NCBI RefSeq assembly: GCF_019175345.1
Contig: NZ_CP077717.1
Location: 646,001 to 710,000 of the forward strand
Direction: 5' to 3'
Origin: Saccharolobus shibatae B12
GTDB taxonomy: Archaea > Thermoproteota > Thermoprotei_A > Sulfolobales > Sulfolobaceae
DNA: 64,000 nt
Position 1 is the stretch's first letter, and each line of letters starts with the position of its first letter. The notes beneath the pieces are model-generated. The model was not told the origin of the DNA and did no database searches. It was given only the letters and a program-made list of their open reading frames with translations. Position numbers and translations under genes: made by a program. Below, one piece after another: positions 55,657-64,000 of the stretch.

Positions 55657-56837
55657 TTATCAATGGTATTAAAGGAGAGTAATGACTTGCTTAACCACTG
55701 CTTTAAATCAGACCTTAATAATTTCTTAACGAAATTTAAGGAAGTACTTATATCGTCAAATACTACTGGCTTACCTTTAAACATTTCCCTAACATTTTCC
55801 CTAACAAACCAAACACCTACTGGCAAGTTAAATCCTTCATATATTTCCCTCCATAATATTGCAGTGGCTTGTCTCTTTCTGCTCGCCAAGAATTCCGTCA
55901 CACCTAATCTAGAAGCATAATAACAGCCACCTATTTCTGGATAATCAGATCTACCATGGTACCTTTCGTTATCCACTTCTATATCGACATAGTTGCCAAA
56001 CTTATTCCAAGTACTTCCAGGGTACCAGGCTTCTCCCCATTCAAAGCTCCAATCTCTAGGAAGAAGAATTGCTATGAAAAGATTCTTATTATGTTTTCTG
56101 AAATAAACTTCAACCTTGTCTATCGTGTCATAACTCTTTATATTCTCGATTAGAGTATCGGAAATAGTCTTATCCACTGCTGTTATACTCCATCTAGTAG
56201 GTACTAATTTTCTTTCCTTTCCAATTCCACCAATACTTAATATCTTGGATATTTTTTCTACGTCAATCCCTGCATTATATAATTTCATTATACCATCTTT
56301 CGCTCTCATATCGTTATCATCATAAACCTTCTCTACTACTGTTAAGGGAGGAGGCAATGTAGCTATTTCAAGCTTTTCCAATGGTGCTGAAGGACCTAGA
56401 GGTGGTAGACTTTCATCTAAAATACTTCCAGAAGGTATTCTCTTCAGCCTTAAATCCAATTCAACTGGTCTCGATGATATTGTTATACTCTGAATATCCA
56501 GTAAAAACCTATCTGGTAGTCTTGCATCATCTCTGTGATATTTGACACCACCTCTCACTAAGGAAAGCCTCATTGATAAGAACTCACTTAAGTCGGCATT
56601 GAGCCAATATTTGGAATCTTCAAACTTGCTCGTATCCCCCAAAATTGGCGGGGTAGAGGGATAAACTGTAATTTTGGGATAACTAAATCTACCTACAAAG
56701 ACGGATGGTGGAGAAGAACCATATACCTCCTTGAAATTTACTCTTACCGTTTTAGTATTAACTATGATTGGACAGTATGAAAGACCGCAAAGATACTTTG
56801 CCCCTCTACATCTTATGCATAACTCTGGCCTTATCAC
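55644..56837 (-). CDS. Nre-type DNA repair protein
   Basis: This encodes 397 residues. The N-terminal zinc-finger-like C7-x2-C10-x6-C17-x4-C22 (CIRCRGAKYLCGLSYCP) opens the protein, followed by GSSPPSVFVGRFSYPKITV, LDIQSITISSRPVELDL, and AIWREIYEGF-like AILWREIYEGFNLPVGVW. These features match archaeal NreA/NreB, which work with the PCNA clamp in repair of DNA damage. The C-terminus (SKSLLSFNTIDKW) is only vaguely PIP-box like. It is co-transcribed with the radical SAM protein. Confidence 0.85.
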   Translation of the reverse strand: MIRPELCIRCRGAKYLCGLSYCPIIVNTKTVRVNFKEVYGSSPPSVFVGRFSYPKITVYPSTPPILGDTSKFEDSKYWLNADLSEFLSMRLSLVRGGVKYHRDDARLPDRFLLDIQSITISSRPVELDLRLKRIPSGSILDESLPPLGPSAPLEKLEIATLPPPLTVVEKVYDDNDMRAKDGIMKLYNAGIDVEKISKILSIGGIGKERKLVPTRWSITAVDKTISDTLIENIKSYDTIDKVEVYFRKHNKNLFIAILLPRDWSFEWGEAWYPGSTWNKFGNYVDIEVDNERYHGRSDYPEIGGCYYASRLGVTEFLASRKRQATAILWREIYEGFNLPVGVWFVRENVREMFKGKPVVFDDISTSLNFVKKLLRSDLKQWLSKSLLSFNTIDKWLK

Positions 56838-56859
56838 TAATTTAATCTTACTCTCTTAC

Positions 56860-58605
56860 CTATATAATATTTTTATCAGTTAACGTGTCGTTAAGCTCTT
56901 TTATTGCAATTACCAATTGTGCATGAACAAAAATCTGAGGAAAGTTACCCATAAACTCACCTTTTTCCACATCAACGTGTTCACCCACTAAATGTAGTTC
57001 TCTTGAAACCTTATTGATCTTATCCAATATTTCTACAGCACTGTCTATTTTTCCTAATCTCATATAAACTCTAGCAAGCCATACTGTGGTCAACAAAAAT
57101 GGGTGTTTAGCTTCTCCCATGAAATCAGTTTTGTATCTTTTCACAAATACGTCGGTTTTTAGATCGTTTTCAATTTTCGTTAATGTATCAATGAATATAC
57201 TATCATTAACTTCAATGAACCCATACAATGGTGCTGACAATAATGATGAATCTACGTCATCAGTATTCCCACAATATCTGATAAAATAATTGTTCTTTAC
57301 ACAGTTGGTGAATATCCAGTTTCTAAGCTTTTCCCTCTCTTTAGCCCAAATGTCCGCATATCCGATTAAGTTTGCTAGTTTTCCTATTTTATCCAGTGCT
57401 ATCCACATCATAATTTTAGAGTGAGTATAGTGTTGAGGACTCCCTCTATCCTCCCAAATACCAGAATCTTTTAAGCTCCAATTCTCTACTATCCAATCCC
57501 CAATGTACTTCACTTTACTAAAAACGTCTTTCAGAAACACTTGATCATTAGTCAACTTTACATATTTATAAAGAGCCGAAATGAAAAATCCTTCAATATC
57601 TAATTGAATCTGAGAAGAAGCCCCGTTTCCTATTCTTACTGGTTTAGAATTCTTGTATCCGGATAGCCATCGTAATTCCCTTTCAGGGGGAGGAATTGTA
57701 CCTTCTATCGTATATAGAGGATAGTAAAATGGCTTTGACGAGAAATTTATGAGCGAAAGTAAGAAGTTTATTATTCTCCTAGCTTCTACAATGAATCCAG
57801 CTTCTAGCAAGGCTTCAGCTATGATCGAAGAATCTCTTATCCATGCAAATCTATAATCCCAATTTCTCTTTCCACCTTCAACTTCTGGTAAAGAAGTTGT
57901 AGGAGCTGCAATTACTCCACCAGAAGGCGCATAAATAGAGCCTAGCATTGTATATATGGATGTCTTATAAAGGTCATTAAATGATGCAGCGTCTTTCACA
58001 TCAGTACTTTTCCAATAGTTTACCGTATTTTCAAACGATCTTTCATACATAGCATTTAACGTTGAACCCCTTTCACTGAAAACGCCGTGTTTAACGTCAG
58101 AGGCATAGTTGGCTATTAAATATCCTTTTCCAGTACTAAAATTCCAAACGTAATTTCCGGATCTTTTGACCTCGCCCGAAAAGTCGTAAAGAAACGCTAT
58201 ACAATCTCTTCCTCTTGGATTTACAAATTTACTACCATCGATTATGGGCTTGTATAAAGAATAATAGAATCTAGGTCTGAACACTACCTTAAAAGGAATT
58301 TCCGATTCAACCTTTCTTATAATTACTGTTTCACCCAATGGTATGAGATCAGTAATACTTATTTCGCCTTGTTTAGTACGTATGGCAGTCATTAATACTA
58401 ATGGATAAACATATTCTTGTTTAACGGCTATTATTTCTTGTCCTTCTGGTAATATGGAAAACTCCCCTCCATCTTCATCTAACAACCTAGTGAACACTGA
58501 CGGGGAGTCGAATTTAGGAACTGGAAACCAAACAATTGAAGATAAATCAATTAGGGCTGATGTTATCTGATTTGAGATGAATCCAAGTGTTTTCATAAAT
58601 ATCAA
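56860..58605 (-). CDS. GH15 glucoamylase/trehalase-like enzyme (second copy)
   Basis: This 581-residue paralogue of the gene at 45730 has the same motifs: GGKRNWDYRFAWIRDSS, WEDRGSPQHYTHSKIMMW, and GEHVDVEKGEFMGNFPQIF. Both glutamates of the GH15 active site are in place. There is no signal peptide. Both copies have an intact barrel, so different substrates (malto-oligosaccharide versus trehalose, for example) are more likely than redundancy. A minus-strand gene with its own upstream region, ending 22 bases before the Nre gene start. Confidence 0.9.
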   Translation of the reverse strand: MIFMKTLGFISNQITSALIDLSSIVWFPVPKFDSPSVFTRLLDEDGGEFSILPEGQEIIAVKQEYVYPLVLMTAIRTKQGEISITDLIPLGETVIIRKVESEIPFKVVFRPRFYYSLYKPIIDGSKFVNPRGRDCIAFLYDFSGEVKRSGNYVWNFSTGKGYLIANYASDVKHGVFSERGSTLNAMYERSFENTVNYWKSTDVKDAASFNDLYKTSIYTMLGSIYAPSGGVIAAPTTSLPEVEGGKRNWDYRFAWIRDSSIIAEALLEAGFIVEARRIINFLLSLINFSSKPFYYPLYTIEGTIPPPERELRWLSGYKNSKPVRIGNGASSQIQLDIEGFFISALYKYVKLTNDQVFLKDVFSKVKYIGDWIVENWSLKDSGIWEDRGSPQHYTHSKIMMWIALDKIGKLANLIGYADIWAKEREKLRNWIFTNCVKNNYFIRYCGNTDDVDSSLLSAPLYGFIEVNDSIFIDTLTKIENDLKTDVFVKRYKTDFMGEAKHPFLLTTVWLARVYMRLGKIDSAVEILDKINKVSRELHLVGEHVDVEKGEFMGNFPQIFVHAQLVIAIKELNDTLTDKNII

Positions 58606-58703
58606 GAAAGGTCAAACAACTATATAAGTCATTAGCCAAATAAGGCAAATAGATCATAATCATTATTTAAGATATAAGTAGATAAGAAATATTATGATTA
58701 AAG

Positions 58704-59237
58704 ATGTACTGTCTTGACGATAGGAAAAGGATACCAGCTAATGTTGTATGCTCATCATATAATTTCAAAATAAGGGCTATAATTAATGGAAAACCTTATA
58801 TGGCTAGTTATGAGGAGTTGTGGAACTTCCCATTAGACGGCTTAAATAGCATTCACTTATTCGAGAATATGGATTACGCGTTGAGAAATGATCCGTTTCT
58901 CTCAGCTACTAGTTCTATAGCAATATTCGTTTCCGAAAAGGAGGACATCGAAGGCTTTGTGGAACTAATATTATCGAAAACACTTTTTGAAATAAGATCT
59001 ATTATTTTAGCAGAAAACCCAATTTCAAAATATGGAGATAGTGAAGTAACGTTGTCTTCAAGTTCACTCTACTATAGTGTAAGTTATAGGAACGATAGGC
59101 TGATGATCAAGGCTAAGGATAGAGAGGGATATTATGAGATAATCATGAAATTGCACAATTTTACCTTTGTAAGCGATTACAGGGAATTGTTGAGAAGTGT
59201 GGAGAAGGTGGGGAAAAGCACAAGAGTCGTCATTTGA
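58704..59237 (+). CDS. hypothetical protein
   Basis: This encodes 177 residues of mixed alpha-beta sequence (YCLDDRKRIPANVVCSSYNF, LSATSSIAIFVSEKEDIEGF, LHNFTFVSDYRELLRSVEKV). I do not recognise a family. It is divergent from the GH15 paralogue and lies 33 bases before the CBS-domain gene on the same strand. It has no membrane segment and no obvious catalytic motif. Confidence 0.55.
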   Translation: MYCLDDRKRIPANVVCSSYNFKIRAIINGKPYMASYEELWNFPLDGLNSIHLFENMDYALRNDPFLSATSSIAIFVSEKEDIEGFVELILSKTLFEIRSIILAENPISKYGDSEVTLSSSSLYYSVSYRNDRLMIKAKDREGYYEIIMKLHNFTFVSDYRELLRSVEKVGKSTRVVI

Positions 59238-59270
59238 AAGTTTTTTAACTATCATGACAATATATTACAT

Positions 59271-60023
59271 ATGAAAGTGCTTGATGTTGCAAATCCTGTT
59301 GTAATAACTGTTTTCCCAGAGTCCTCCTTAAAGGAGGCAATTGATATACTTTCCAATAATCCAACAGGTAGAATTGTTGTTTTAAAGGAGGAAAAGCCTA
59401 TTGGAATGGTTTCTACTAGGGATGTTGTTGCATCTTTCAGCGAATACGGGACTAATATATACGATTTAAAGGTTAAGGATATAATGAGCAAGGATTTAAT
59501 TACTGTCTCGCCCAATGATGACGTCAATCATGTAGTTAGAATAATGTTAATGAACAATATTGGAGGGATTCCAGTAGTTGATAATAACGCTATTGTGGGT
59601 ATTTTTACTGAAAGAGAGGTCTTAAAACTAGTAGCGTCCTCGATGTTCTCTGGATTAGTTGATTCCGTGATGTCAAGTAACATAGTATCCATAGGTGAGG
59701 AAAACACAATATTAGAAGCTGCCAAACTAATGGCCATGAATAACGTGAGGAGATTACCAGTATTTAGCAAGGATAACAAACTAATTGGTATAATTACTGC
59801 AGCTGATATAGTTAAATATCTAGCTAAGAATAAAAATATAGGAAAAGTCCTAGATGCTGGTACTAAAAACCCAATAACTATTAGCAGATATTACAGTATA
59901 TTAAATGCGGCTAAATTGATGATAGAAAAGAGAATAGGCACATTACCAGTTATGGAAAATCAAAAATTAGTTGGAATAGTTACTGAAAGAGACCTTATGT
60001 ATGCGTACATTAACATAGTATAA
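59271..60023 (+). CDS. four-CBS-domain protein
   Basis: This 250-residue protein is made of four CBS repeats, beginning about residues 6, 70, 128 and 190 (GRIVVLKEEKPIGMVSTRDV, GIPVVDNNAIVGIFTEREV, RLPVFSKDNKLIGIITAADI, TLPVMENQKLVGIVTERDL). Such stand-alone CBS proteins bind adenosine ligands and sense energy or redox state. ATG 59271 lies about 28 bases after a TTTTTTAA box, so it may be leaderless. It ends convergently with the 4-hydroxybutyryl-CoA dehydratase gene. Confidence 0.9.
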   Translation: MKVLDVANPVVITVFPESSLKEAIDILSNNPTGRIVVLKEEKPIGMVSTRDVVASFSEYGTNIYDLKVKDIMSKDLITVSPNDDVNHVVRIMLMNNIGGIPVVDNNAIVGIFTEREVLKLVASSMFSGLVDSVMSSNIVSIGEENTILEAAKLMAMNNVRRLPVFSKDNKLIGIITAADIVKYLAKNKNIGKVLDAGTKNPITISRYYSILNAAKLMIEKRIGTLPVMENQKLVGIVTERDLMYAYINIV

Positions 60024-60039
60024 AAACTTTTTTAATCAT

Positions 60040-61557
60040 TTATTTTTGGCCTCCATTATTAGCTAACTTTTCCGTATCTGTCCTTCTCCAAGGCTCTGCA
60101 TTTTCCTTAAACTCTATTCTCTTCTCTATTTGTGATAAGTATTTAGCAATCTTTTCAGCATACTCGTAATCATAAACCCTATTTATGGCAATTCTCTGAG
60201 CCTCTGGACTACCTGCTCCGTGAACTGACTCAATGAGGAACGCTACACTAAACCCTATATTCTCCAATAATCTTACCATTCTTAGCCTATCTTCCGTACT
60301 GTAGTCCATCATACCTTGTAGGTACTTCTCAATGTATGGTTTAAGTTTAGGGTTCTTTAGGTCCCACTCACTAGGAGCAGTGCCTATTATACCTCCTGCG
60401 ATATCGGTTGAAAACTTAGTAATCTCGTAAGGAAATCTCGTAACTAATTGCTTAGTAACGTTTGCAAACATGGGATTCACCCACCAGCACCCATCCTCAC
60501 ATAACTTAACTGCATCTAGACTGGCAGCAATACCACTTCCATACATGTTCTCATTCAACAAAACCATTTCATTCAGCTTATTCTGAATATGTGGAGCTTT
60601 TTCAACTCCAATTTGTTTAGCTAAATTATATGCTGCGCCAATTATCACATCCCCTAATCCAGATTTACAACCTCCATAGCCTTGCCTATGATAGGAGCTG
60701 AAAATTTCAACTAGGATTCCGCTCATCTGCCAATCCCCTAACATAAACACTCTTTCCATTGGAACGAAGACGTTATCAAATATTACCAAGCCCTCATGAT
60801 TAGTGCGATAGGGCAATCCATCTATCTCCCCTTCTTCTAACCTTCTCCCATCATTAACTTGTCTTCCTATTATAACCTTAATACCCTCAGTATCCAAGGG
60901 GATGGAAAAGGCTACCGCAAAATCCTTATCTTTTTCACTCATTGCTCTAGTTGGCATTACAATAATTTCTTCAGATGCTGCTATTCCGGTTATATTGGCC
61001 TTAGCACCTGAGACATAAATACCATCTTTAGTAGCTTGAGTTACTCTTAAGTAGGCATGAGGTTGTTCATTAGGTCTTAACGTTCTTACACCTTTAACAT
61101 CAGTCATGGCTCCAGCTAATGCTATATCATTCTTTTGAACGTATTTCAGATATTCAACAAATCTCTCATAATACTCCTTTTTACCCCTTTCCGCCATAAG
61201 TCTGGAGGTGACGTATATTGTATTTAGTGCGTCCCAACCTACGCATCTTTGGAAACAAGCTCCCGTTTTGTGACTAATCTTTCTCAGAAGTTTAACCTTG
61301 GCTGACAAATCTTCTGGAGATCTATGGATATGGGTGAATCTATTTACCTCTTCATTAATGAAGGAACTCCATGCTCTACCTAAAGATTTACTATCCTCCT
61401 CATGGGCTGCATCATAAGTTGCTTTAAATGCAAGTACTGAAGGCTTTAAGAAAGGATGCTCTGTTACATCCTTTACTTCCTTCCCCATAACGTAAATTTC
61501 AACCTTATTTCTATGCCTAATTGCATTAACGTACTCTTCCCCAGTTCTTAGAACCAT
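60040..61557 (-). CDS. 4-hydroxybutyryl-CoA dehydratase
   Basis: This 505-residue flavin/iron-sulfur enzyme has all four [4Fe-4S] ligands of the Clostridium aminobutyricum enzyme in matching spacing: C101 and C105 ([10 protein letters not shown]) and H290 to C297 ([14 protein letters not shown]), i.e. the four- and seven-residue gaps of C99/C103 and H292/C299. It converts 4-hydroxybutyryl-CoA to crotonyl-CoA, the key step of the 3-hydroxypropionate/4-hydroxybutyrate CO2-fixation cycle. HpaB-type monooxygenases share the fold but lack these ligands. Sulfolobales often have two homologues; this one looks catalytically complete. ATG 61557 is preceded by an AT-rich leader. Confidence 0.88.
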   Translation of the reverse strand: MVLRTGEEYVNAIRHRNKVEIYVMGKEVKDVTEHPFLKPSVLAFKATYDAAHEEDSKSLGRAWSSFINEEVNRFTHIHRSPEDLSAKVKLLRKISHKTGACFQRCVGWDALNTIYVTSRLMAERGKKEYYERFVEYLKYVQKNDIALAGAMTDVKGVRTLRPNEQPHAYLRVTQATKDGIYVSGAKANITGIAASEEIIVMPTRAMSEKDKDFAVAFSIPLDTEGIKVIIGRQVNDGRRLEEGEIDGLPYRTNHEGLVIFDNVFVPMERVFMLGDWQMSGILVEIFSSYHRQGYGGCKSGLGDVIIGAAYNLAKQIGVEKAPHIQNKLNEMVLLNENMYGSGIAASLDAVKLCEDGCWWVNPMFANVTKQLVTRFPYEITKFSTDIAGGIIGTAPSEWDLKNPKLKPYIEKYLQGMMDYSTEDRLRMVRLLENIGFSVAFLIESVHGAGSPEAQRIAINRVYDYEYAEKIAKYLSQIEKRIEFKENAEPWRRTDTEKLANNGGQK

Positions 61558-61686
61558 ATTATATAATAGTAGAGTTGGTTTATAAAGTTATATATATACC
61601 AATAAAGATAATTGTAAAAACTTTATGACTAGTACTTTTAAAATTCAAACCAACATACTTAAAAAGACAGAATACATTATTCTCTA

Positions 61687-63000
61687 GTGGATGAGGAACT
61701 TTATACTTTAATTGAATTCTTAAAGAAACCCTCTATATCTGCAACTGGAGAAGGAATAGAAGAAACGGCGAACTATCTCAAGGAAACCATCGAGAAGTTA
61801 TTGGGCGTAAAGGCAAATATTGAGAAGACTAAGGGTCATCCGGTAGTGTATGCTGAAATTAACGTTAATGCTAAAAAAACGCTACTTGTTTATAACCATT
61901 ATGACGTTCAACCAGTGGATCCAATAAGCGAGTGGAAAAGAGCACCCTTTTCAGCAACAATTGAAAATGACAGAATCTACGCCAGGGGAGCCTCGGACAA
62001 TAAAGGAACTTTAATGGCAAGGCTATTTGCTATTAAGCACTTAATAGATAAGCACGAATTGAATGTTAACGTGAAATTACTTTACGAGGGAGAGGAGGAA
62101 ATTGGCAGTGTAAATTTGGAAGACTATATCGAAAAGAACGCTAATAAACTAAAGGCAGATTCAGTGATAATGGAGGGTGCTGGCTTAGACCCTAAAGGAA
62201 GACCACAAATAGTGCTAGGAGTAAAAGGATTATTATATGTTGAACTAGTGCTTGACTATGGAACTAAAGATCTACACTCTTCAAATGCGCCCTTAGTTAG
62301 AAATCCATGCATAGACCTATCTAAGGTAATATCTACATTGGTAGATATGGAAGGAAGAGTGCTGATTGAGGGGTTTTATAATGATGTAAGAGAATTAACG
62401 GAAGAAGAAAGAGAGTTAATAAAGAAATATGATATCGATGTAGAGGAACTAAGGAAAGCGTTAGGGTTTAAAGAATTAAGGTATTCTGATAGGGAAAAGA
62501 TTGCTGAAGCATTACTAACTTACCCAACTTGTAATGTTGATGGATTCGAATGTGGATATACTGGAAAGGGCAGTAAAACAATCGTACCGCATAGAGCATT
62601 TGCGAAATTGGATTTTAGGCTAGTCCCTAATCAAGATCCTTACAAGATTTTCGAGCTGTTGAAGAAACACCTCCAAAAGGTTGGCTTTAATGGGGAAATA
62701 ATTACTCATGGCTTCGAATATCCTGTTAGGACATCAGTTAACTCTCCAGTAGTCAAGGCAATGATAGAATCCGCTAGAAGAGTATATGGCACTGAACCAC
62801 AAGTTATTCCTAATTCTGCTGGTACGCAACCCATGGGGCTTTTTGTTTATAAGTTGGGGATAAGGGATGCAGTCAGTGCAATAGGTGCTGGAGGGTATTA
62901 CTCGAATGCGCATGCGCCTAATGAAAATATTAGGATAGATGACTACTATAAAGCTATAAAACATACCGAGGAATTTCTAAAATTATATTCGACACTATAA
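61687..63000 (+). CDS. M20 family metallopeptidase
   Basis: This 437-residue zinc hydrolase has H71 and D73 (YNHYDVQPVD), D104 (ARGASDNKGTL), and E137/E138 in LLYEGEEEIGS, with the late histidine in SNAHAPNENIR. This is the di-zinc set of M20 enzymes (carboxypeptidases, dipeptidases, ArgE/DapE-like deacylases). The size and the YNHYDVQP form are closest to CNDP-type dipeptidases. The GTG start follows a TATA-like run. Substrate not determined. Confidence 0.9.
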   Translation: MDEELYTLIEFLKKPSISATGEGIEETANYLKETIEKLLGVKANIEKTKGHPVVYAEINVNAKKTLLVYNHYDVQPVDPISEWKRAPFSATIENDRIYARGASDNKGTLMARLFAIKHLIDKHELNVNVKLLYEGEEEIGSVNLEDYIEKNANKLKADSVIMEGAGLDPKGRPQIVLGVKGLLYVELVLDYGTKDLHSSNAPLVRNPCIDLSKVISTLVDMEGRVLIEGFYNDVRELTEEERELIKKYDIDVEELRKALGFKELRYSDREKIAEALLTYPTCNVDGFECGYTGKGSKTIVPHRAFAKLDFRLVPNQDPYKIFELLKKHLQKVGFNGEIITHGFEYPVRTSVNSPVVKAMIESARRVYGTEPQVIPNSAGTQPMGLFVYKLGIRDAVSAIGAGGYYSNAHAPNENIRIDDYYKAIKHTEEFLKLYSTL

Positions 63001-63038
63001 TATATAATCTTAATAAATAAGAAAGTAAAAAGTTCCAT

Positions 63039-63590
63039 GTGGAGCTTCCAGGTTATGATTACATCGTAGTGTATAAGGATATTCATTTTGGGAGACCACA
63101 TATAGCTGGAACTTTAATCAGGCCGGAAAGTGTACTATACGAACTTGCAAAAGATAAAACATTTGACGAAGTTTCAAAAGCGTTTTACAATCAAATAAAC
63201 TTCAAACAAATAAAGGAGTGTATAAGATACGCTATTGATGTGATGAAAATATTAAAATATTATAAGAAAGTAAAGCCGAAAGTCCCAAGACGGTTGAAGA
63301 GAAAATTAGGACCTACTAGCTACCCTTTCATAGATAAGGAAAATGAAAATAATAAATATGATCCTACAATAAAAAACTCTAATGTGAAAGTAGTAGATGT
63401 TCTAAACAAACTATATGAAGGAAAGGAAATTTCACAAGTGGCTGAGGAGCTAAGTATACCCAAAGAGGCCGTAATTGAGTCAATTCTCTACTCTGCTTCA
63501 CTTATAGATGATTTTCACCTATCGTTATCTGAGTTCAAGGATCCTGCTTCAGTAGTAATTGAATCCTTTAACTATATTAGAAAGAAGTAG
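63039..63590 (+). CDS. DUF433-like protein with two HTH-type halves
   Basis: This encodes 183 residues. The N-terminal half (VVYKDIHFGRPHIAGTLIRP to IKECIRYAIDVM) matches the DUF433 pattern (D-x-x-x-x-x-G-x-P-x-x-x-G-T-x-x), a helix-turn-helix group that includes antitoxin-like proteins. The C-terminal half (VLNKLYEGKEISQVAEELS, AVIESILYSASLIDD) repeats the helical part, so the gene may be an internal duplication. A DNA-binding role is likely. No toxin partner is adjacent. Confidence 0.65.
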   Translation: MELPGYDYIVVYKDIHFGRPHIAGTLIRPESVLYELAKDKTFDEVSKAFYNQINFKQIKECIRYAIDVMKILKYYKKVKPKVPRRLKRKLGPTSYPFIDKENENNKYDPTIKNSNVKVVDVLNKLYEGKEISQVAEELSIPKEAVIESILYSASLIDDFHLSLSEFKDPASVVIESFNYIRKK

Positions 63591-64000
63591 TAGAGACGGT
63601 AACTGAAGGATAGGCAGCTTTTATCTTTTCAACAGTTTTCTCGTCTGGAGTTATAATTTTATTTATCTTCATAGCGTAGACTGCTATATCTAAACTGTCC
63701 CAAATTTCCTTATCTTCAGCTGAAATATGGTAGATATTTGAACTCAGTTCACCTAACTGGGAAGGTTTACTTACATAGGCCATGTAAGACTCGTTAGAAG
63801 GTGGAATTTCTATCTTATTTACATCTATTAACTCAGCTCTTACTTTATCTCCAAATATTCTTTTCAGATTTTCCTTTTGAATTTCCATGTTCAACCTTTC
63901 CAATTCTGAAAGGGAGCTAAATTTCTTTGAGATAAACTGACTCACTAGCTTCTCCTCAACAAGTGATGTTATTTTCTTTCCTTCTTTTAAGGAGGAGTAA
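63577..64000 (-). CDS. hypothetical protein (N-terminus outside the window)
   Basis: The minus-strand frame ends at 63577 and stays open to the right edge through LKEGKKITSLVEEKLVSQ, so the start at GTG 63945 is probably internal. The visible 141 or so residues are helical at first (ISKKFSSLSELERLNMEIQ), then mixed, ending in KTVEKIKAAYPSVTVSTTSF. The 3' end overlaps the DUF433-like gene by 14 bases. No family is recognised. Confidence 0.55.
   Translation of the reverse strand, partial: YSSLKEGKKITSLVEEKLVSQFISKKFSSLSELERLNMEIQKENLKRIFGDKVRAELIDVNKIEIPPSNESYMAYVSKPSQLGELSSNIYHISAEDKEIWDSLDIAVYAMKINKIITPDEKTVEKIKAAYPSVTVSTTSF

Noticed and set aside
60040..61557. 4-hydroxyphenylacetate 3-monooxygenase (HpaB)
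   Set aside because: Same fold, but the four iron-sulfur ligands of 4-hydroxybutyryl-CoA dehydratase are all present.

Overview
The window looks like chromosome from a thermoacidophilic crenarchaeon of the Saccharolobus/Sulfolobus group (S. solfataricus or S. islandicus type). The supporting signs are low GC, short or absent 5' leaders with TATA-like boxes about 26 bases before the start codon, GGTG-type ribosome sites inside operons, and many GTG/TTG starts. The gene content also fits: split pyruvate:ferredoxin oxidoreductase, 4-hydroxybutyryl-CoA dehydratase, GH15 glucosidases, an encapsulin, and SSV- and pNOB8-type integrases.

Region 1 (1-14704) is mobile DNA stacked at one tRNA-Thr(GGT) target. 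Two copies of the tRNA 3' half lie at 3774-3820 and 14662-14704. Left of the first copy is the right end of an SSV-type provirus. It carries the C-terminal part of a partitioned integrase cut at the att site, a small protein, and a repeat-containing protein of more than 908 residues that runs off the window. Between the two copies is a decaying 10.9 kb element. It holds a broken pNOB8-type integrase with an N-terminal helix-turn-helix, two related winged-helix genes (one broken), a ribbon-helix-helix-like protein with a GGTACA repeat upstream, and a frameshifted HUH-type replication protein. Its intact cargo is a two-gene operon: a 1240-aa nuclease-methyltransferase and a short BrxL-like AAA+ protein. 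This BREX-like pair, without PglZ or BrxA/B/C, is the best candidate in the window for an unusual defence system.

Region 2 (14.7-34.5 kb) is mostly housekeeping. It has two MscS-like channels, a DedA protein, a VapB antitoxin with a broken VapC, both E1 subunits of a 2-oxoacid dehydrogenase, an aldo/keto reductase, a UspA protein, FixC and FixX, a GT4 glycosyltransferase, a ThDP enzyme, a FAH-family protein, a deaminase-like amidohydrolase, a coiled-coil protein, thioredoxin reductase and a large membrane iron-sulfur protein. An IS200/IS605 (TnpB-type) remnant at about 26728-27080 seems to supply the last codons of the amidohydrolase.

Region 3 (34.5-44.1 kb) is an electron-transfer and CoA-metabolism block: EtfB-EtfA, acyl-CoA dehydrogenase, a lone molybdopterin hydroxylase large subunit, a DmsB-DmsC fusion, and porG-porD-porA-porB. 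Acyl-CoA dehydrogenase, ETF and FixC/FixX would form a route from acyl-CoA to quinone. Por makes or uses acetyl-CoA with ferredoxin. 4-Hydroxybutyryl-CoA dehydratase at 60 kb fits the 3-hydroxypropionate/4-hydroxybutyrate cycle.

Region 4 (44.1-64 kb) has a glycosyltransferase and two GH15 paralogues (possible trehalose or alpha-glucan metabolism), a winged-helix/AAA ATPase pair, a ferritin-like/encapsulin locus disrupted by apparent frameshifts, a mutarotase-like protein, an MFS transporter, a DUF2173 protein, a radical SAM protein overlapping an Nre-type repair gene, a four-CBS protein, 4-hydroxybutyryl-CoA dehydratase, an M20 peptidase, a DUF433-like protein, and a partial gene at the right edge. 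I saw no rRNA, intact tRNA or CRISPR array.
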